A DNA stretch of 59,674 nt from Ureibacillus endophyticus (GTDB lineage: Bacteria > Bacillota > Bacilli > Bacillales_A > Planococcaceae). The notes under the pieces were generated by a model, which searched no databases, was not told where the DNA came from, and saw nothing but the letters and a program-made list of their open reading frames with translations. A program made the translations under genes and the position numbers. Shown here piece by piece: positions 1 through 8,424 of this stretch. Within the stretch, counting starts at the first letter, position 1. Each line of letters begins with the position of its first letter. Location: positions 1-59,674 of the forward strand of contig NZ_RBZN01000019.1 of the NCBI RefSeq assembly GCF_003628435.1, in the 5' to 3' direction.

Positions 1-140
1 TTTGTGTGTGGTAACCTCAACTAACACCAAAATCCAGGGGGTGGCAAGTTTTTTTGCGTAAAAGACTATAAAACCAACGATTATTAGCGATTTATATATA
101 TAAGTTTTGACAATACGATCTATATAAAGGAGATGGAAAA

Positions 141-194
141 ATGGACAGTTTAGATGCTATTAGAACACATGTTTCACTACAAAATAGTCGTTAA
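141..194 (+). CDS. Putative leader peptide of the Lsa-like ABC-F gene
   Basis: A 17-codon ORF, MDSLDAIRTHVSLQNSR, has a proper Shine-Dalgarno (AAAGGAG at 126-132, 8-nt spacing) and ends about 80 nt before the ABC-F start. ABC-F and Erm resistance genes are commonly controlled by ribosome stalling on short leaders, and the codons for V-S-L-Q contain one arm of a possible RNA switch (next entry). I do not recognise the peptide from a described resistance leader, so the function is inferred from position, ribosome binding site and RNA pairing. Confidence 0.55.
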   Translation: MDSLDAIRTHVSLQNSR

Positions 195-267
195 TTCCAT
201 CAAACCTATTCAGTTAAATCATGAATAACAGAATTACCGACTTTGTAGTGATGAATTACAAAGGAGG
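175..267 (+). promoter_or_regulatory. Possible translational attenuator before the Lsa-like ABC-F
   Basis: CACTACAAA (175-183, inside the leader ORF) is perfectly complementary to TTTGTAGTG (242-250). The same right-hand strand can instead form a local hairpin, TTTGTA (242-247) with TACAAA (257-262), which takes in the first bases of the Shine-Dalgarno AAGGAGG (261-267). The two structures exclude each other. A ribosome stalled in the leader would mask 175-183 and change which one forms. The pairing is visible in the sequence; the regulatory role is inference. Confidence 0.45.
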
Positions 268-274
268 AATAATG

Positions 275-1774
275 ATGGCAATGATACAAGTTCAAGATTT
301 AACTTTTGCTTATCCAAGTAGTTTTGACAATATATTTGAAAAAGTAAGCTTTCAAATTGATACAGATTGGAAATTAGGTTTTATCGGGAGAAATGGACGG
401 GGGAAAACCACATTCTTTAATTTATTATTAGGAAAATATGAATATAGTGGGAAAATCACTTCCTCTGTAGAGTTTAATTATTTTCCGTATCCCGTTTCTG
501 ATCCGAATAAATATACCTATGAAATATTAGAAGAGATTTGCCCTCAAGCAGAGGATTGGGAGTTTCTTCGTGAAATTGCCTATTTAAACGTAGATGCAGA
601 AATAATGTACCGACCGTTTCATTTACTATCAAATGGTGAACAAACAAAAGTATTGCTTGCTGCACTATTTTTGAATGAAGGGCAATTTTTATTAATCGAT
701 GAGCCTACGAATCATCTTGATATCGAAGGACGTAAGATTGTCTCGAATTATCTTCAAAAGAAAAAAGGATTTATCTTAATTTCTCACGACCGAAATTTTT
801 TAGACGGGTGTGTAGACCATATTCTATCGATTAATCGTGCAAATATCGAAGTACAAAGTGGGAACTATTCATCTTGGAAATTAAATTTCGATCGACAGCA
901 GGAATATGAAGTGGCCAAGAATGAACGTCTACAAAAGGACATTGGTCGATTAAAACAAGCTGCAAAACGTTCAGAAGGTTGGTCTCATAAAGTCGAGTCC
1001 TCAAAAAATGGGACAAAAATTGCTGGTTTGAAACCGGATAAAGGTTACGTAGGACATAAAGCAGCAAAGATGATGAAAAGAGCTAAGACCCTTGAATCGA
1101 GACAACAAAAAGCACTAGAGGAAAAGTCGAAGTTGCTTAAAAATGTAGAAAAGACGGAGCCTTTAAAATTAAGACCTATAATATATCATTCGAATGACTT
1201 AGTTACGTTGACTGATGTGTCTATTCAGTACGATGGGCAAATAGTCAATCAACCAATAAGCTTTAAAATTGAACAAGGGGACCGAATTGTTTTGAATGGA
1301 AAGAATGGTAGCGGAAAGAGTAGCATTTTAAAGCTCATTTTAGGAAATGCCATTCAGCATACAGGTTCTATGCATGTTAGTTCGGGCTTAATTATTTCCT
1401 ATGTTCAACAGGATACTTCTCATTTGAAAGGCCAACTTTCAGACTTTATTCAGGACAATGGGATAGATGAAACGTTATTTAAATCTATCTTGCGCAAAAT
1501 GGATTTTGACCGTATTCAATTTGAGAAAGATATCTCCCATTATTCAGGTGGGCAAAAGAAAAAGCTGTTAATCGCCAAAAGTCTATGTGAACAAGCTCAT
1601 TTGTATATTTGGGATGAACCGCTTAACTTTATCGATATTTACTCCCGAATTCAAATTGAAGAGCTTATTCAAAAATTTAATCCCACAATGGTGTTTGTGG
1701 AGCATGATCAAGCGTTTCAAGAGAAGATTGGTACTAAGATTATTAGCCTGTACCCGGTACACAAACAATTCTGA
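275..1774 (+). CDS. Lsa-like ABC-F ribosomal protection protein
   Basis: Cytosolic ATPase with two ABC domains and no membrane segments. ABC-F proteins of this type bind the ribosomal E site and dislodge lincosamides, streptogramin A and pleuromutilins. Domain 1 has Walker A GRNGRGKT (about residues 38-45), signature LSNGEQ and Walker B LLIDEPTNHLD. A basic coiled linker follows, then domain 2 with Walker A GKNGSGKS, signature YSGGQ and a Walker B variant IWDEPLNFID. The GRNGRGKT and WDEPLN forms resemble the Lsa family. The frame is open from 221, but AAGGAGG at 261-267 favours ATG 275 (7-nt spacing) or 272, giving about 499 aa, close to the usual Lsa length. The last seven codons (YPVHKQF) lie inside a dispersed repeat that also forms the terminator. 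The spectrum cannot be told from sequence. Confidence 0.85.
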   Translation: MAMIQVQDLTFAYPSSFDNIFEKVSFQIDTDWKLGFIGRNGRGKTTFFNLLLGKYEYSGKITSSVEFNYFPYPVSDPNKYTYEILEEICPQAEDWEFLREIAYLNVDAEIMYRPFHLLSNGEQTKVLLAALFLNEGQFLLIDEPTNHLDIEGRKIVSNYLQKKKGFILISHDRNFLDGCVDHILSINRANIEVQSGNYSSWKLNFDRQQEYEVAKNERLQKDIGRLKQAAKRSEGWSHKVESSKNGTKIAGLKPDKGYVGHKAAKMMKRAKTLESRQQKALEEKSKLLKNVEKTEPLKLRPIIYHSNDLVTLTDVSIQYDGQIVNQPISFKIEQGDRIVLNGKNGSGKSSILKLILGNAIQHTGSMHVSSGLIISYVQQDTSHLKGQLSDFIQDNGIDETLFKSILRKMDFDRIQFEKDISHYSGGQKKKLLIAKSLCEQAHLYIWDEPLNFIDIYSRIQIEELIQKFNPTMVFVEHDQAFQEKIGTKIISLYPVHKQF

Positions 1775-1832
1775 AAATTTAATACAATTTCCAAAAACCA
1801 AGGATGAAATACCATTCTTGGTTTTTATTTTG
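1750..1832 (+). repeat. Dispersed GTACCCGGTAC repeat with terminator, copy 1
   Basis: First of three copies of an 80-105 bp element, the others being at 3439 and 7129. It starts with GTACC-C-GGTAC, continues with a conserved ACAAACAATTCTGAAAATT segment and ends in a hairpin (AACCAAGGATG / CATTCTTGGTT) followed by T-rich DNA, which is a rho-independent terminator. In this copy the first bases encode the last residues and stop codon of the ABC-F gene. Confidence 0.85.
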
Positions 1833-1939
1833 GGCAGGAGTCCATTGCATGGGAATTCCACTTCAAGAATAAAGTAAAAAAGTGGGAATTACTTACTAAG
1901 TTTGTTGTATAATTTAGGAAATAGGAAGGGGTGCAAAAG

Positions 1940-2524
1940 GTGAAAAATGAAAAGGGGAATGCATTATTAATCTCCGTTATTATTCTAGTTGCAATTGGCA
2001 TATTCGGTATTTATGTATTTTCAAAATATAATAGTATAGTAACGAGTGAGGAGAATATTAGCAGTAAGTGGTCCCAGGTAGAAAATCAGCTCCAGCGAAG
2101 ATTTGATTTAATTCCAAATCTAGTGAATACAGCAAAAGGCTATGCCGCACATGAAGAGGAAATTTTCTTAAAATTAGCGGAAGCACGTTCGGAATATGGT
2201 TCAGCAAAGTCAATAGAAGATGTAGCCAACGCCAATGATGAACTTTCTCAAGCGTTATCCAATTTATTTGTCGTTGTAGAAAATTACCCGGAGCTAAAAT
2301 CGAACGAGCAATTTAATATGTTAATGACGGAGCTGGCAGGAACAGAAAATCGTATAGCAGTGGCACGGAAAGATTATAACGAAGCGGTTCAGGAGTATAA
2401 TTCTACCATTCGAAGATTCCCGGGAAGTATTATTGCTAACATGTTTGATTTTGAATTAAAAACATATTTTGAGGTACAAGAAGGCATCGAGGAAGTACCA
2501 ACTATTCAATTTGAGGATGAATAA
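1940..2524 (+). CDS. lemA: LemA family protein
   Basis: About 194 aa. One N-terminal membrane segment (roughly residues 8-26) is followed by a helical LemA domain containing the typical W-S-Q-V-E-N-Q-L-Q-R-R-x-D-L-I-P-N-L-V segment. LemA proteins are membrane-anchored helical-bundle proteins of poorly defined function, often paired with TPM/YgcG-domain proteins as here. The frame extends to GTG 1931, but AAGGGGTG at 1926-1933 is better spaced for GTG 1940. The next gene begins 2 nt after the stop, so the two are surely cotranscribed. Confidence 0.85.
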   Translation: MKNEKGNALLISVIILVAIGIFGIYVFSKYNSIVTSEENISSKWSQVENQLQRRFDLIPNLVNTAKGYAAHEEEIFLKLAEARSEYGSAKSIEDVANANDELSQALSNLFVVVENYPELKSNEQFNMLMTELAGTENRIAVARKDYNEAVQEYNSTIRRFPGSIIANMFDFELKTYFEVQEGIEEVPTIQFEDE

Positions 2525-2526
2525 CA

Positions 2527-3438
2527 ATGTTAAAAAAATGGATGTTCACATTTGTTTTGCTTCTCGTTTTGCCACTGAGTGTTGTTGCCCAAGACATTCC
2601 TGAAAGACCGACAACAGCAGGCTTTGTGTTTGATTATCAAAATGTGATAGATGATGCAGTTGAAGCAGAGATCAATGAAATTGCTAAAAGGCTTCAAGAA
2701 GAAGGTAAGATGGAATTAATGATTGTTACTGTCCCAACCATTGGCGAATTAGAACCCTATGAATACGGGATGAAGTTTTTCAGGGAATGGGGCATTGGGG
2801 ATGCGGAAAAAGATAACGGAATGTTAATTTATATCACGACTGATATGGGGGAAGGCAATAACGTAGTTCGTATTTCAACAGGTTACGGAATGGAAGGTAG
2901 TTATCCAGACAGCGAGACACAGCGATTAATCCAAACGTATATGAAAGAGTCTTTGAAGTCCGGTGATTACACATCAGCATTTGCAAATGTCGTAGAAGCC
3001 ATTCGTGTAAAAGAAGACATTGATTATACGTGGGAAAATGACGGTGCAGTTATTGAGGAGATGAGTGAAAATACAGAGGAAAGTGAAGAAACATTATTTG
3101 AAAAAATAACTGGAATTTTCTTTACAATCATCGGTATACTCTTCTTTTTAATTATGGCAGGAGTTGCATTACTCATCGCATATGTTGTTTTAGAGGGTAT
3201 TTTCAGGAGGCTCCAAGGGTTATTTTATTGGATATTTGAAGCGATTTTTAGAAAGGATATCCGGTCGAAAGGTTATATAAAATATTTAGAAAATAAGAAA
3301 CAAGAACAGAAGAAAAACAAAGCAAGGAAGGCATCGGGGCTGTATTATGATAATCATTACGATAGCTCTAATTCAAGTGATAGCTATTCATACGGCAGCG
3401 GTGACAGTGGAGGCGGCGGTTCAGATGATCGCTTTTAA
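2527..3438 (+). CDS. TPM-domain (YgcG-like) membrane protein
   Basis: 303 aa. A signal peptide (residues 1-21, ending VVAQD) is followed by a TPM domain (about 35-165, with the VFDYQNVIDD start and a YGMEGSYPDS segment), an acidic linker, a strong membrane segment near 190-220, a basic region and a Ser/Gly-rich tail ending in GGGGSDDRF. This layout is that of YgcG/TPM_phosphatase proteins, which have an extracytoplasmic domain, a membrane anchor and a glycine-rich tail. Some TPM domains have been linked to phosphatase activity or photosystem repair, but the role in Firmicutes is unclear. It forms a two-gene unit with lemA, and a repeat-borne terminator begins directly after its stop codon. 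Confidence 0.8.
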   Translation: MLKKWMFTFVLLLVLPLSVVAQDIPERPTTAGFVFDYQNVIDDAVEAEINEIAKRLQEEGKMELMIVTVPTIGELEPYEYGMKFFREWGIGDAEKDNGMLIYITTDMGEGNNVVRISTGYGMEGSYPDSETQRLIQTYMKESLKSGDYTSAFANVVEAIRVKEDIDYTWENDGAVIEEMSENTEESEETLFEKITGIFFTIIGILFFLIMAGVALLIAYVVLEGIFRRLQGLFYWIFEAIFRKDIRSKGYIKYLENKKQEQKKNKARKASGLYYDNHYDSSNSSDSYSYGSGDSGGGGSDDRF

Positions 3439-3547
3439 GTACCCGGTACACAAACAATTCTGAAAATTTAATGCAATTTAGAAAACCAAGGATGCGATGA
3501 ACATTCTTGGTTTTAATTTGTCGCAATATTACATATTATCCGTCACT
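3439..3547 (+). repeat. Dispersed GTACCCGGTAC repeat with terminator, copy 2
   Basis: Starts immediately after the TAA of the TPM gene. It carries the same palindrome, conserved block and hairpin (AACCAAGGATG / CATTCTTGGTT) as copy 1. Beyond the hairpin it shares a further block, AATATTACATATTATCCG followed by CACT, with copy 3 but not with copy 1. Confidence 0.85.
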
Positions 3548-3628
3548 TCACTTTTATTATTTTATTACTCACGCATCAAGCATCTCGAAAAACATATAAA
3601 CTTCACGCAATAATCCAATAAGAAAAAT

Positions 3629-3645
3629 GAGAGAAAAACTCTCTC
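3629..3645 (-). terminator. Terminator of the LuxR-type regulator gene
   Basis: Read on the minus strand, GAGAG-TTTTT-CTCTC is followed by ATTTTTCT, directly after the stop codon of the regulator gene. Confidence 0.6.
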
Positions 3646-3649
3646 CAAA

Positions 3650-4339
3650 TTAAACAATTATTCCTAACCGTAACGCTTCAGAAACTGCATGCATACGATT
3701 GTGCGCATTTAGTTTTTTAATTGCAGATTTTATGTAATCTTGAATCGTAAATTCACTTATTTGTAGAAAAGAAGCCATTTCCTTGACCGTTTCGCCCCAT
3801 GAAACATGCTGTAATATTTCGATTTCGCGTTTTGATAGGTTATGAGAATTATCTAGATGACTCAACGTTACTAACGCATTCCCAATCATTTGTCCATATA
3901 AAGTTAATTGTTCTAACAATGCATCATTTATATCAACGGAATCATCGATAGTACTCGGACACGCATAACCAATAACATTTCCATGACTCGTTATCGGAAC
4001 AATAACCACAAAGGAGCGATACATGTCAATCGCGATATATTTTGCAGGGGACTGTTGTATGTATTCTGAGCCAGTTGAATAAATTGCTTCTCGTTTTCGA
4101 ATGGCTTTGCGCAATAACGGAATATCACGAATATTATCTTGAAAATCTAGGGAACGGGTTCCATGGACACTCACATCAAGAACGCCTTTTACATTGCCGC
4201 TCAATATTGAATATTCGTTTATTTGGACGCGTGAAAATGGAAATAGATTAATAAATCCCCTTGCTGCAATTAACACTCTTTCTTCAATATCCGTAGCATT
4301 ATAAATTTCTCGAATATATTTTGTAAGTTCTTTATCCAT
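3650..4339 (-). CDS. LuxR-type HTH transcriptional regulator
   Basis: 229 aa. The C-terminal 60 residues are a LuxR/GerE helix-turn-helix (LSKREIEILQHVSWGETVKEM, then a recognition helix ending IKKLNAHNRMHAVSEALRLG). The N-terminal 160 residues look like a GAF-type ligand-sensing fold rather than a receiver domain: there is no phospho-acceptor Asp motif. Divergent from the alcohol and aldehyde dehydrogenase genes with a 183-bp gap holding a palindrome, so it probably regulates them in response to a substrate. ATG at 4339 is preceded by GAGAGGATGG. Confidence 0.8.
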   Translation of the reverse strand: MDKELTKYIREIYNATDIEERVLIAARGFINLFPFSRVQINEYSILSGNVKGVLDVSVHGTRSLDFQDNIRDIPLLRKAIRKREAIYSTGSEYIQQSPAKYIAIDMYRSFVVIVPITSHGNVIGYACPSTIDDSVDINDALLEQLTLYGQMIGNALVTLSHLDNSHNLSKREIEILQHVSWGETVKEMASFLQISEFTIQDYIKSAIKKLNAHNRMHAVSEALRLGIIV

Positions 4340-4368
4340 ATTAACCCATCCTCTCTCTATATAATTGG

Positions 4369-4384
4369 CCCCTAATAATAGGGG
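4369..4384. promoter_or_regulatory. Palindrome in the regulator/dehydrogenase intergenic region
   Basis: CCCCTA-ATAA-TAGGGG is a perfect inverted repeat 30 bp from the regulator start. Two related direct motifs follow (AATTTTTAGGGATA at 4393 and AATTTTAGGAATA at 4417). It is a candidate operator for the LuxR-type regulator. The motif is seen; the binding is inferred. Confidence 0.45.
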
Positions 4385-4522
4385 TGCTGCCCAATTTTTA
4401 GGGATACAAATTCTCGAATTTTAGGAATATTCAATTAAAATTATATCAACTATCATAAATTTGTAAACGCTTTACTCTATGGCTTAGCTAGTTTCATAGT
4501 TATTACACAAAGGGAAGATAAT

Positions 4523-5611
4523 ATGAAAATACAAGCATATGTAGCTGATAATGAACAGGTTTCATTAAAAGAAGTACAACTTAAAGAAATCGATGCAGAT
4601 GAAATCGTAGTAAAAATAGTTGGGACTGGGCTATGCCATACAGATTTGAATGTTCTCCATTCAATTACCCCAACACCGATGCCGATTGTTTTAGGACATG
4701 AAGGAGCAGGTGTTGTTGAAAAAGTGGGTAGTGGAGTTACTGAATTTGAAGTAGGGGACCATGTTGTTGTTTCCTTCAATTATTGCGGAAAATGCGTGAA
4801 TTGTTTACACGGTGTACCTAGTGCATGTGAAAACTTCTTCCAAGATAATTTTGGACTTTCATTGGAAACATCAAATTCAAAAATTGTAGATGGGGAGCAA
4901 AAAATAGCCAACCTTTTTGGACAATCATCCCTTGCGACTTACTGTGTAGCAAACGTTCGCAATACAGTAAAAATTGAAGATAAAGAGATTGATTTATCTT
5001 TACTAGGCCCTTTAGCGTGTGGTATTCAAACTGGGGCAGGTACGATTTTAAATAAATTGAAACCGATTATACATGAATCGGTAGTTATTTTCGGTTGCGG
5101 TTCAGTTGGATTAAGTGCTGTAATGGGGGCAAAACTAGCAAACTGTAAAACAATTATCGCTGTAGATGTAAACGACGAACGATTAGATTTGGCACTTGAA
5201 CTAGGGGCTACTCATGTGGTAAACGGTCGTTCAGAAGATGCTGTTAAAGCGATTCAGGACATCACTAATGGTGGTGCACACTATGCAATTGAATCATCTG
5301 GTGTTTCAGCTGTCGTATTACAAGCAATTCGTGCAGTACGTGCATTAGGCACAATTCCCGTTGTAGGTGCATCAGGAATGTTAGAATTCCACATTCACGA
5401 TGAGTTAATTCCAATGAATAAAACACTTGTTGGGGTTGTAGAGGGGCAATCCATTCCAAAATTGTTTATTCCTGAACTGATTAAATACTATAAAGAAGGT
5501 AATTTCCCGTTTGATAAATTAATCAAAACCTATGAAATGGACAATTTAGATCAAGCAATTCATGATATGGAGTCTGGGAAAACGATAAAACCAGTTATTT
5601 TATTTAGCTAA
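4523..5611 (+). CDS. Zinc-dependent alcohol dehydrogenase (aryl-alcohol type)
   Basis: 362 aa, medium-chain dehydrogenase family. Catalytic zinc ligands are visible in LCHTD (Cys about 38), GHEGAG and PLACGIQTG. The structural-zinc lobe is CGKCVNCLHGVPSAC, with four cysteines. The Rossmann motif is GCGSVGLSAV. The pattern matches class III-like and aryl (benzyl) alcohol dehydrogenases such as AdhC/XylB, which oxidise primary aromatic or allylic alcohols to aldehydes with NAD. The aldehyde dehydrogenase gene starts 24 bp downstream and would complete oxidation to the acid. The substrate is inferred. A near-match to a catabolite-responsive element lies upstream at 4462-4475. Confidence 0.85.
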   Translation: MKIQAYVADNEQVSLKEVQLKEIDADEIVVKIVGTGLCHTDLNVLHSITPTPMPIVLGHEGAGVVEKVGSGVTEFEVGDHVVVSFNYCGKCVNCLHGVPSACENFFQDNFGLSLETSNSKIVDGEQKIANLFGQSSLATYCVANVRNTVKIEDKEIDLSLLGPLACGIQTGAGTILNKLKPIIHESVVIFGCGSVGLSAVMGAKLANCKTIIAVDVNDERLDLALELGATHVVNGRSEDAVKAIQDITNGGAHYAIESSGVSAVVLQAIRAVRALGTIPVVGASGMLEFHIHDELIPMNKTLVGVVEGQSIPKLFIPELIKYYKEGNFPFDKLIKTYEMDNLDQAIHDMESGKTIKPVILFS

Positions 5612-5635
5612 TATGATTGAAGGGGATGGGATGAA

Positions 5636-7123
5636 ATGAAAAACACGTTACAAAAAAACAAAGTGGATCAGTTTTTACAATTAAATAAAAGCTTTATTAA
5701 CGGTCAATGGGTAGAAGGACAAGGAAGTGAAACGGTAACAATTTCAAATCCATTTAACAATGAAACATTAACAGAAGTGAAAATTGCTTCGAAACAGCAA
5801 GTGGAAGAAGCATACCAGTTTGCTGAGAAAGCTCATTTAGAATGGGGAAAAAATGCAGAATTAAGAAAAGAAGTGTTCCAAAAAGCTTCTGAGTTCTTTG
5901 TTATCCATAAAGAAGAGATTCTACATTTACTAGCTGTGGAAACGGGAAGTGCACCGTTCAAAGCAGAGTTAGAATATAACATTACGTTAGGTGCATTCCA
6001 AGCTTATAGCAGTATTATTGACAAAGCATATGAAAAGTGGACTCCAGAGCAAGAATTTATGCCTGGTAAAGCAAATGAAATTCATCGATTACCTTTAGGT
6101 GTTATTTCATCAATTGCACCGTTTAATTTCCCTCTATATTTATCACTTAGAGGCATTTTACCAGCACTAGCACTTGGCAATGCTGTTGTTCATAAAGCAG
6201 ATATTCAAGTGGGTATTGTTTCAGGTTCATTGATTGCTAAGGCTTTTGAAGAAGCAGGAATTCCAGCTGGCGTATTTTCTTCTATTTTAACAACACCACA
6301 AGAAATTGGTGATTTAATGTTAGAAGATCCACGAGTGAAGCTAATTGCATTTACAGGTTCAACACCAGTTGGACGCCATATTTCAACTGTTGCAGGGAAG
6401 CACTTTAAACGTGTAGCATTAGAACTTGGCGGGAACGCACCATTTGTTGTATTAGAGGATGCAGATGTAGACCAAGCTGTGAATGCTGCAATCTTTGGTA
6501 AGTTCCTACATCAAGGGCAAATTTGTATGATCATTAATCGTTTTATCGTACATGAAAAGCATTATGATGAATTCACAACTAAATTTGTGGAGCGTGCGAA
6601 AAATTTACCATATGGGGACCCACTAAATCCGAATACTGTTATTGGGCCACTAATCAACCCAATACAATTAGAGAAAGCGATTAACAACGTGGAAAAAGCA
6701 AAAAATGCAGGGCTAGACGTTTTACTAGAAGGTAAAGTAGAAGACAACGTAATGACACCATACGTATTTGGAAACGTGGATAACGCAAGTGAGATTGCTC
6801 AAACAGAATTATTTGCACCAATCGCATTAGTGGTTAAAGCTGCGAGCGATGAAGAGGCGATTCAATTTGCGAATGATACAGAATTCGGATTAAGTTCTGC
6901 TATCTTTACAAGTGATATTGAAAAAGCACGTGAATATGCAGTAGGGCTTGAATTCGGTATGACACACATTAACGACCAAACAGTAAACGATCTACCGAAT
7001 GCTCCATTTGGTGGCATGCGCAACTCTGGTGTTGGACGTTTCGGAGTGCCATTTGTTATCGATGAGTTTACTCAATTTAAGTGGATTTCAATTCAAGAAG
7101 AAAAGCGGGAATACCCGTTCTAA
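5636..7123 (+). CDS. Aldehyde dehydrogenase (benzaldehyde dehydrogenase-like)
   Basis: 495 aa NAD(P)-dependent aldehyde dehydrogenase. It has FTGSTPVGR (cofactor loop), LELGGNAPFVV with the general-base Glu, and GQICMIINR with the catalytic Cys. The GQIC-M-x-INR form and the pairing with an aryl-alcohol-type dehydrogenase suggest a benzaldehyde/vanillin-type substrate, though an aliphatic aldehyde is possible. ATG 5636 has AAGGGGATGGG upstream. It is the second gene of the operon and is followed 5 bp after the stop by repeat copy 3 with its terminator. Confidence 0.85.
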   Translation: MKNTLQKNKVDQFLQLNKSFINGQWVEGQGSETVTISNPFNNETLTEVKIASKQQVEEAYQFAEKAHLEWGKNAELRKEVFQKASEFFVIHKEEILHLLAVETGSAPFKAELEYNITLGAFQAYSSIIDKAYEKWTPEQEFMPGKANEIHRLPLGVISSIAPFNFPLYLSLRGILPALALGNAVVHKADIQVGIVSGSLIAKAFEEAGIPAGVFSSILTTPQEIGDLMLEDPRVKLIAFTGSTPVGRHISTVAGKHFKRVALELGGNAPFVVLEDADVDQAVNAAIFGKFLHQGQICMIINRFIVHEKHYDEFTTKFVERAKNLPYGDPLNPNTVIGPLINPIQLEKAINNVEKAKNAGLDVLLEGKVEDNVMTPYVFGNVDNASEIAQTELFAPIALVVKAASDEEAIQFANDTEFGLSSAIFTSDIEKAREYAVGLEFGMTHINDQTVNDLPNAPFGGMRNSGVGRFGVPFVIDEFTQFKWISIQEEKREYPF

Positions 7124-7128
7124 TTAAT

Positions 7129-7234
7129 GTACCCGGTACACAAACAATTCTGAAAATTCAATACAATTTAGAAGCCAAGGATGGAAGAAGCATTCTTGGC
7201 TTTTTTATCTGAATATTACATATTATCCGACACT
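7129..7234 (+). repeat. Dispersed GTACCCGGTAC repeat with terminator, copy 3
   Basis: Same element as copies 1 and 2. The hairpin is AGCCAAGGATG / CATTCTTGGCT: relative to the other copies an A-T pair has become G-C on both arms, a compensatory change showing that the stem is maintained. It ends in the AATATTACATATTATCCG block shared with copy 2. Confidence 0.85.
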
Positions 7235-7438
7235 AATAATTGAAAAAATTTATTACGAGCCGCTCCAAAATAATAATAGATGCAATAAATTTACGCTCAA
7301 TGTTAGTAAGTGATTGTTCAAAAATACATCTGATACATATTCACTACAGTTAAGATATTACAATTGATTCATTCAGATTCGAATCTGTCATTATCGTCCA
7401 TAAGTTTGGAATATGATGGTTTCGGGAGGGTACTGGAA

Positions 7439-8368
7439 ATTACGAAAAAAATCTTGTTATTTTGTGACCCTGGTATTGATGATTCGATTGCCATTATGTA
7501 CTCCATTTTAGATCCAAATATAGAACTGGTCGGGATAGTGACAAGTTATGGGAATATTACAAGAGATAAATCAACCGCAAATGCTGCATATTTAGTCCAC
7601 TTAGCTGGAAGAAGCGATATTCCGATTATTCCTGGTGCTACAAAACCTGTACAAGAAGAACATGTTACATTCTATCCAGAAATTCACGGTGAGGATGGAT
7701 TAGGACCGATTGAAGTTCCACGAGATTTTCGATTTTCTATCTATCCATTTGATACAATCCGATTTATTATTGAAAAATATAAAAACGAACTCATTATTGT
7801 GGATACAGGACGTTCAACAAGCTTAGCAACTGCCTTTATTTTATATCCTGATCAAATGAAAATGGTTCAATCCTTTTATGTAATGGGTGGTGCCTTTTTT
7901 ATGCCAGGAAACATTACGGCATTGGCCGAAGCAAATTTCTACGGCGATCCAGCCTCATCGAACTTAGTTACCCAATTTGCTCATAACTTGACCATCACAC
8001 CACTAAATGCAACCCAACATGCTATTCTAACTCAAGAATTTGTAAATACCATATCGCAAAATAAAAACAACGTCTATGCTTCATTAATAGAACCAATTTT
8101 TAAATATTATCAAGAATTTTATAAAAAAACGAATCCAGGTATTCAAGGCGCACCAATCCACGATTTGCTGACAGTCATGGTGGTGAATAACCCAACACTT
8201 GTGGATTACATTCACTATGATGCAAAAGTAATTGAGGGAACGACTGAAGCAAAAGGAATGTCCTATGTTGACTGTCGACCAACAAGTAAAAAAGGGAAAA
8301 CAAAAATTGCTATCAAACTTCATTACAATGAATTTATTAAAGAATTAAGTAATATTTTGTTAAGATAA
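7439..8368 (+). CDS. Nucleoside hydrolase (inosine/uridine-preferring family)
   Basis: About 309 aa. It begins TKKILLFCDPGIDDSIAIMYS, the N-terminal aspartate cluster that binds Ca2+ and ribose in nucleoside N-ribohydrolases, and continues with GNIT and VVDTGRSTSLAT segments typical of the fold. It would cleave nucleosides to base plus ribose for purine/pyrimidine salvage. The frame is open from TTG 7364, but nothing upstream is family-like. GGGAGG at 7424-7429 points to the ATT at 7439 (9-nt spacing), an unusual start codon; CTG 7433 is too close. It is a single-gene unit. Confidence 0.8.
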   Translation: MTKKILLFCDPGIDDSIAIMYSILDPNIELVGIVTSYGNITRDKSTANAAYLVHLAGRSDIPIIPGATKPVQEEHVTFYPEIHGEDGLGPIEVPRDFRFSIYPFDTIRFIIEKYKNELIIVDTGRSTSLATAFILYPDQMKMVQSFYVMGGAFFMPGNITALAEANFYGDPASSNLVTQFAHNLTITPLNATQHAILTQEFVNTISQNKNNVYASLIEPIFKYYQEFYKKTNPGIQGAPIHDLLTVMVVNNPTLVDYIHYDAKVIEGTTEAKGMSYVDCRPTSKKGKTKIAIKLHYNEFIKELSNILLR

Positions 8369-8424
8369 GGATTCAATATATTTAGTAACTAATATTTTTT
8401 TAAGAAAGGTTTAGCGACAATCAA

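Noticed and set aside
107-127. Promoter of the Lsa-like gene from TTGACA near 107
   Set aside because: TTGACA is present, but TATAAA follows after only about 11 bp, too short for a sigma-A spacer.
4462-4475. Catabolite-responsive element before the alcohol dehydrogenase
   Set aside because: TGTAAACGCTTTAC resembles a cre box but misses the terminal CA, so it is too weak to annotate.
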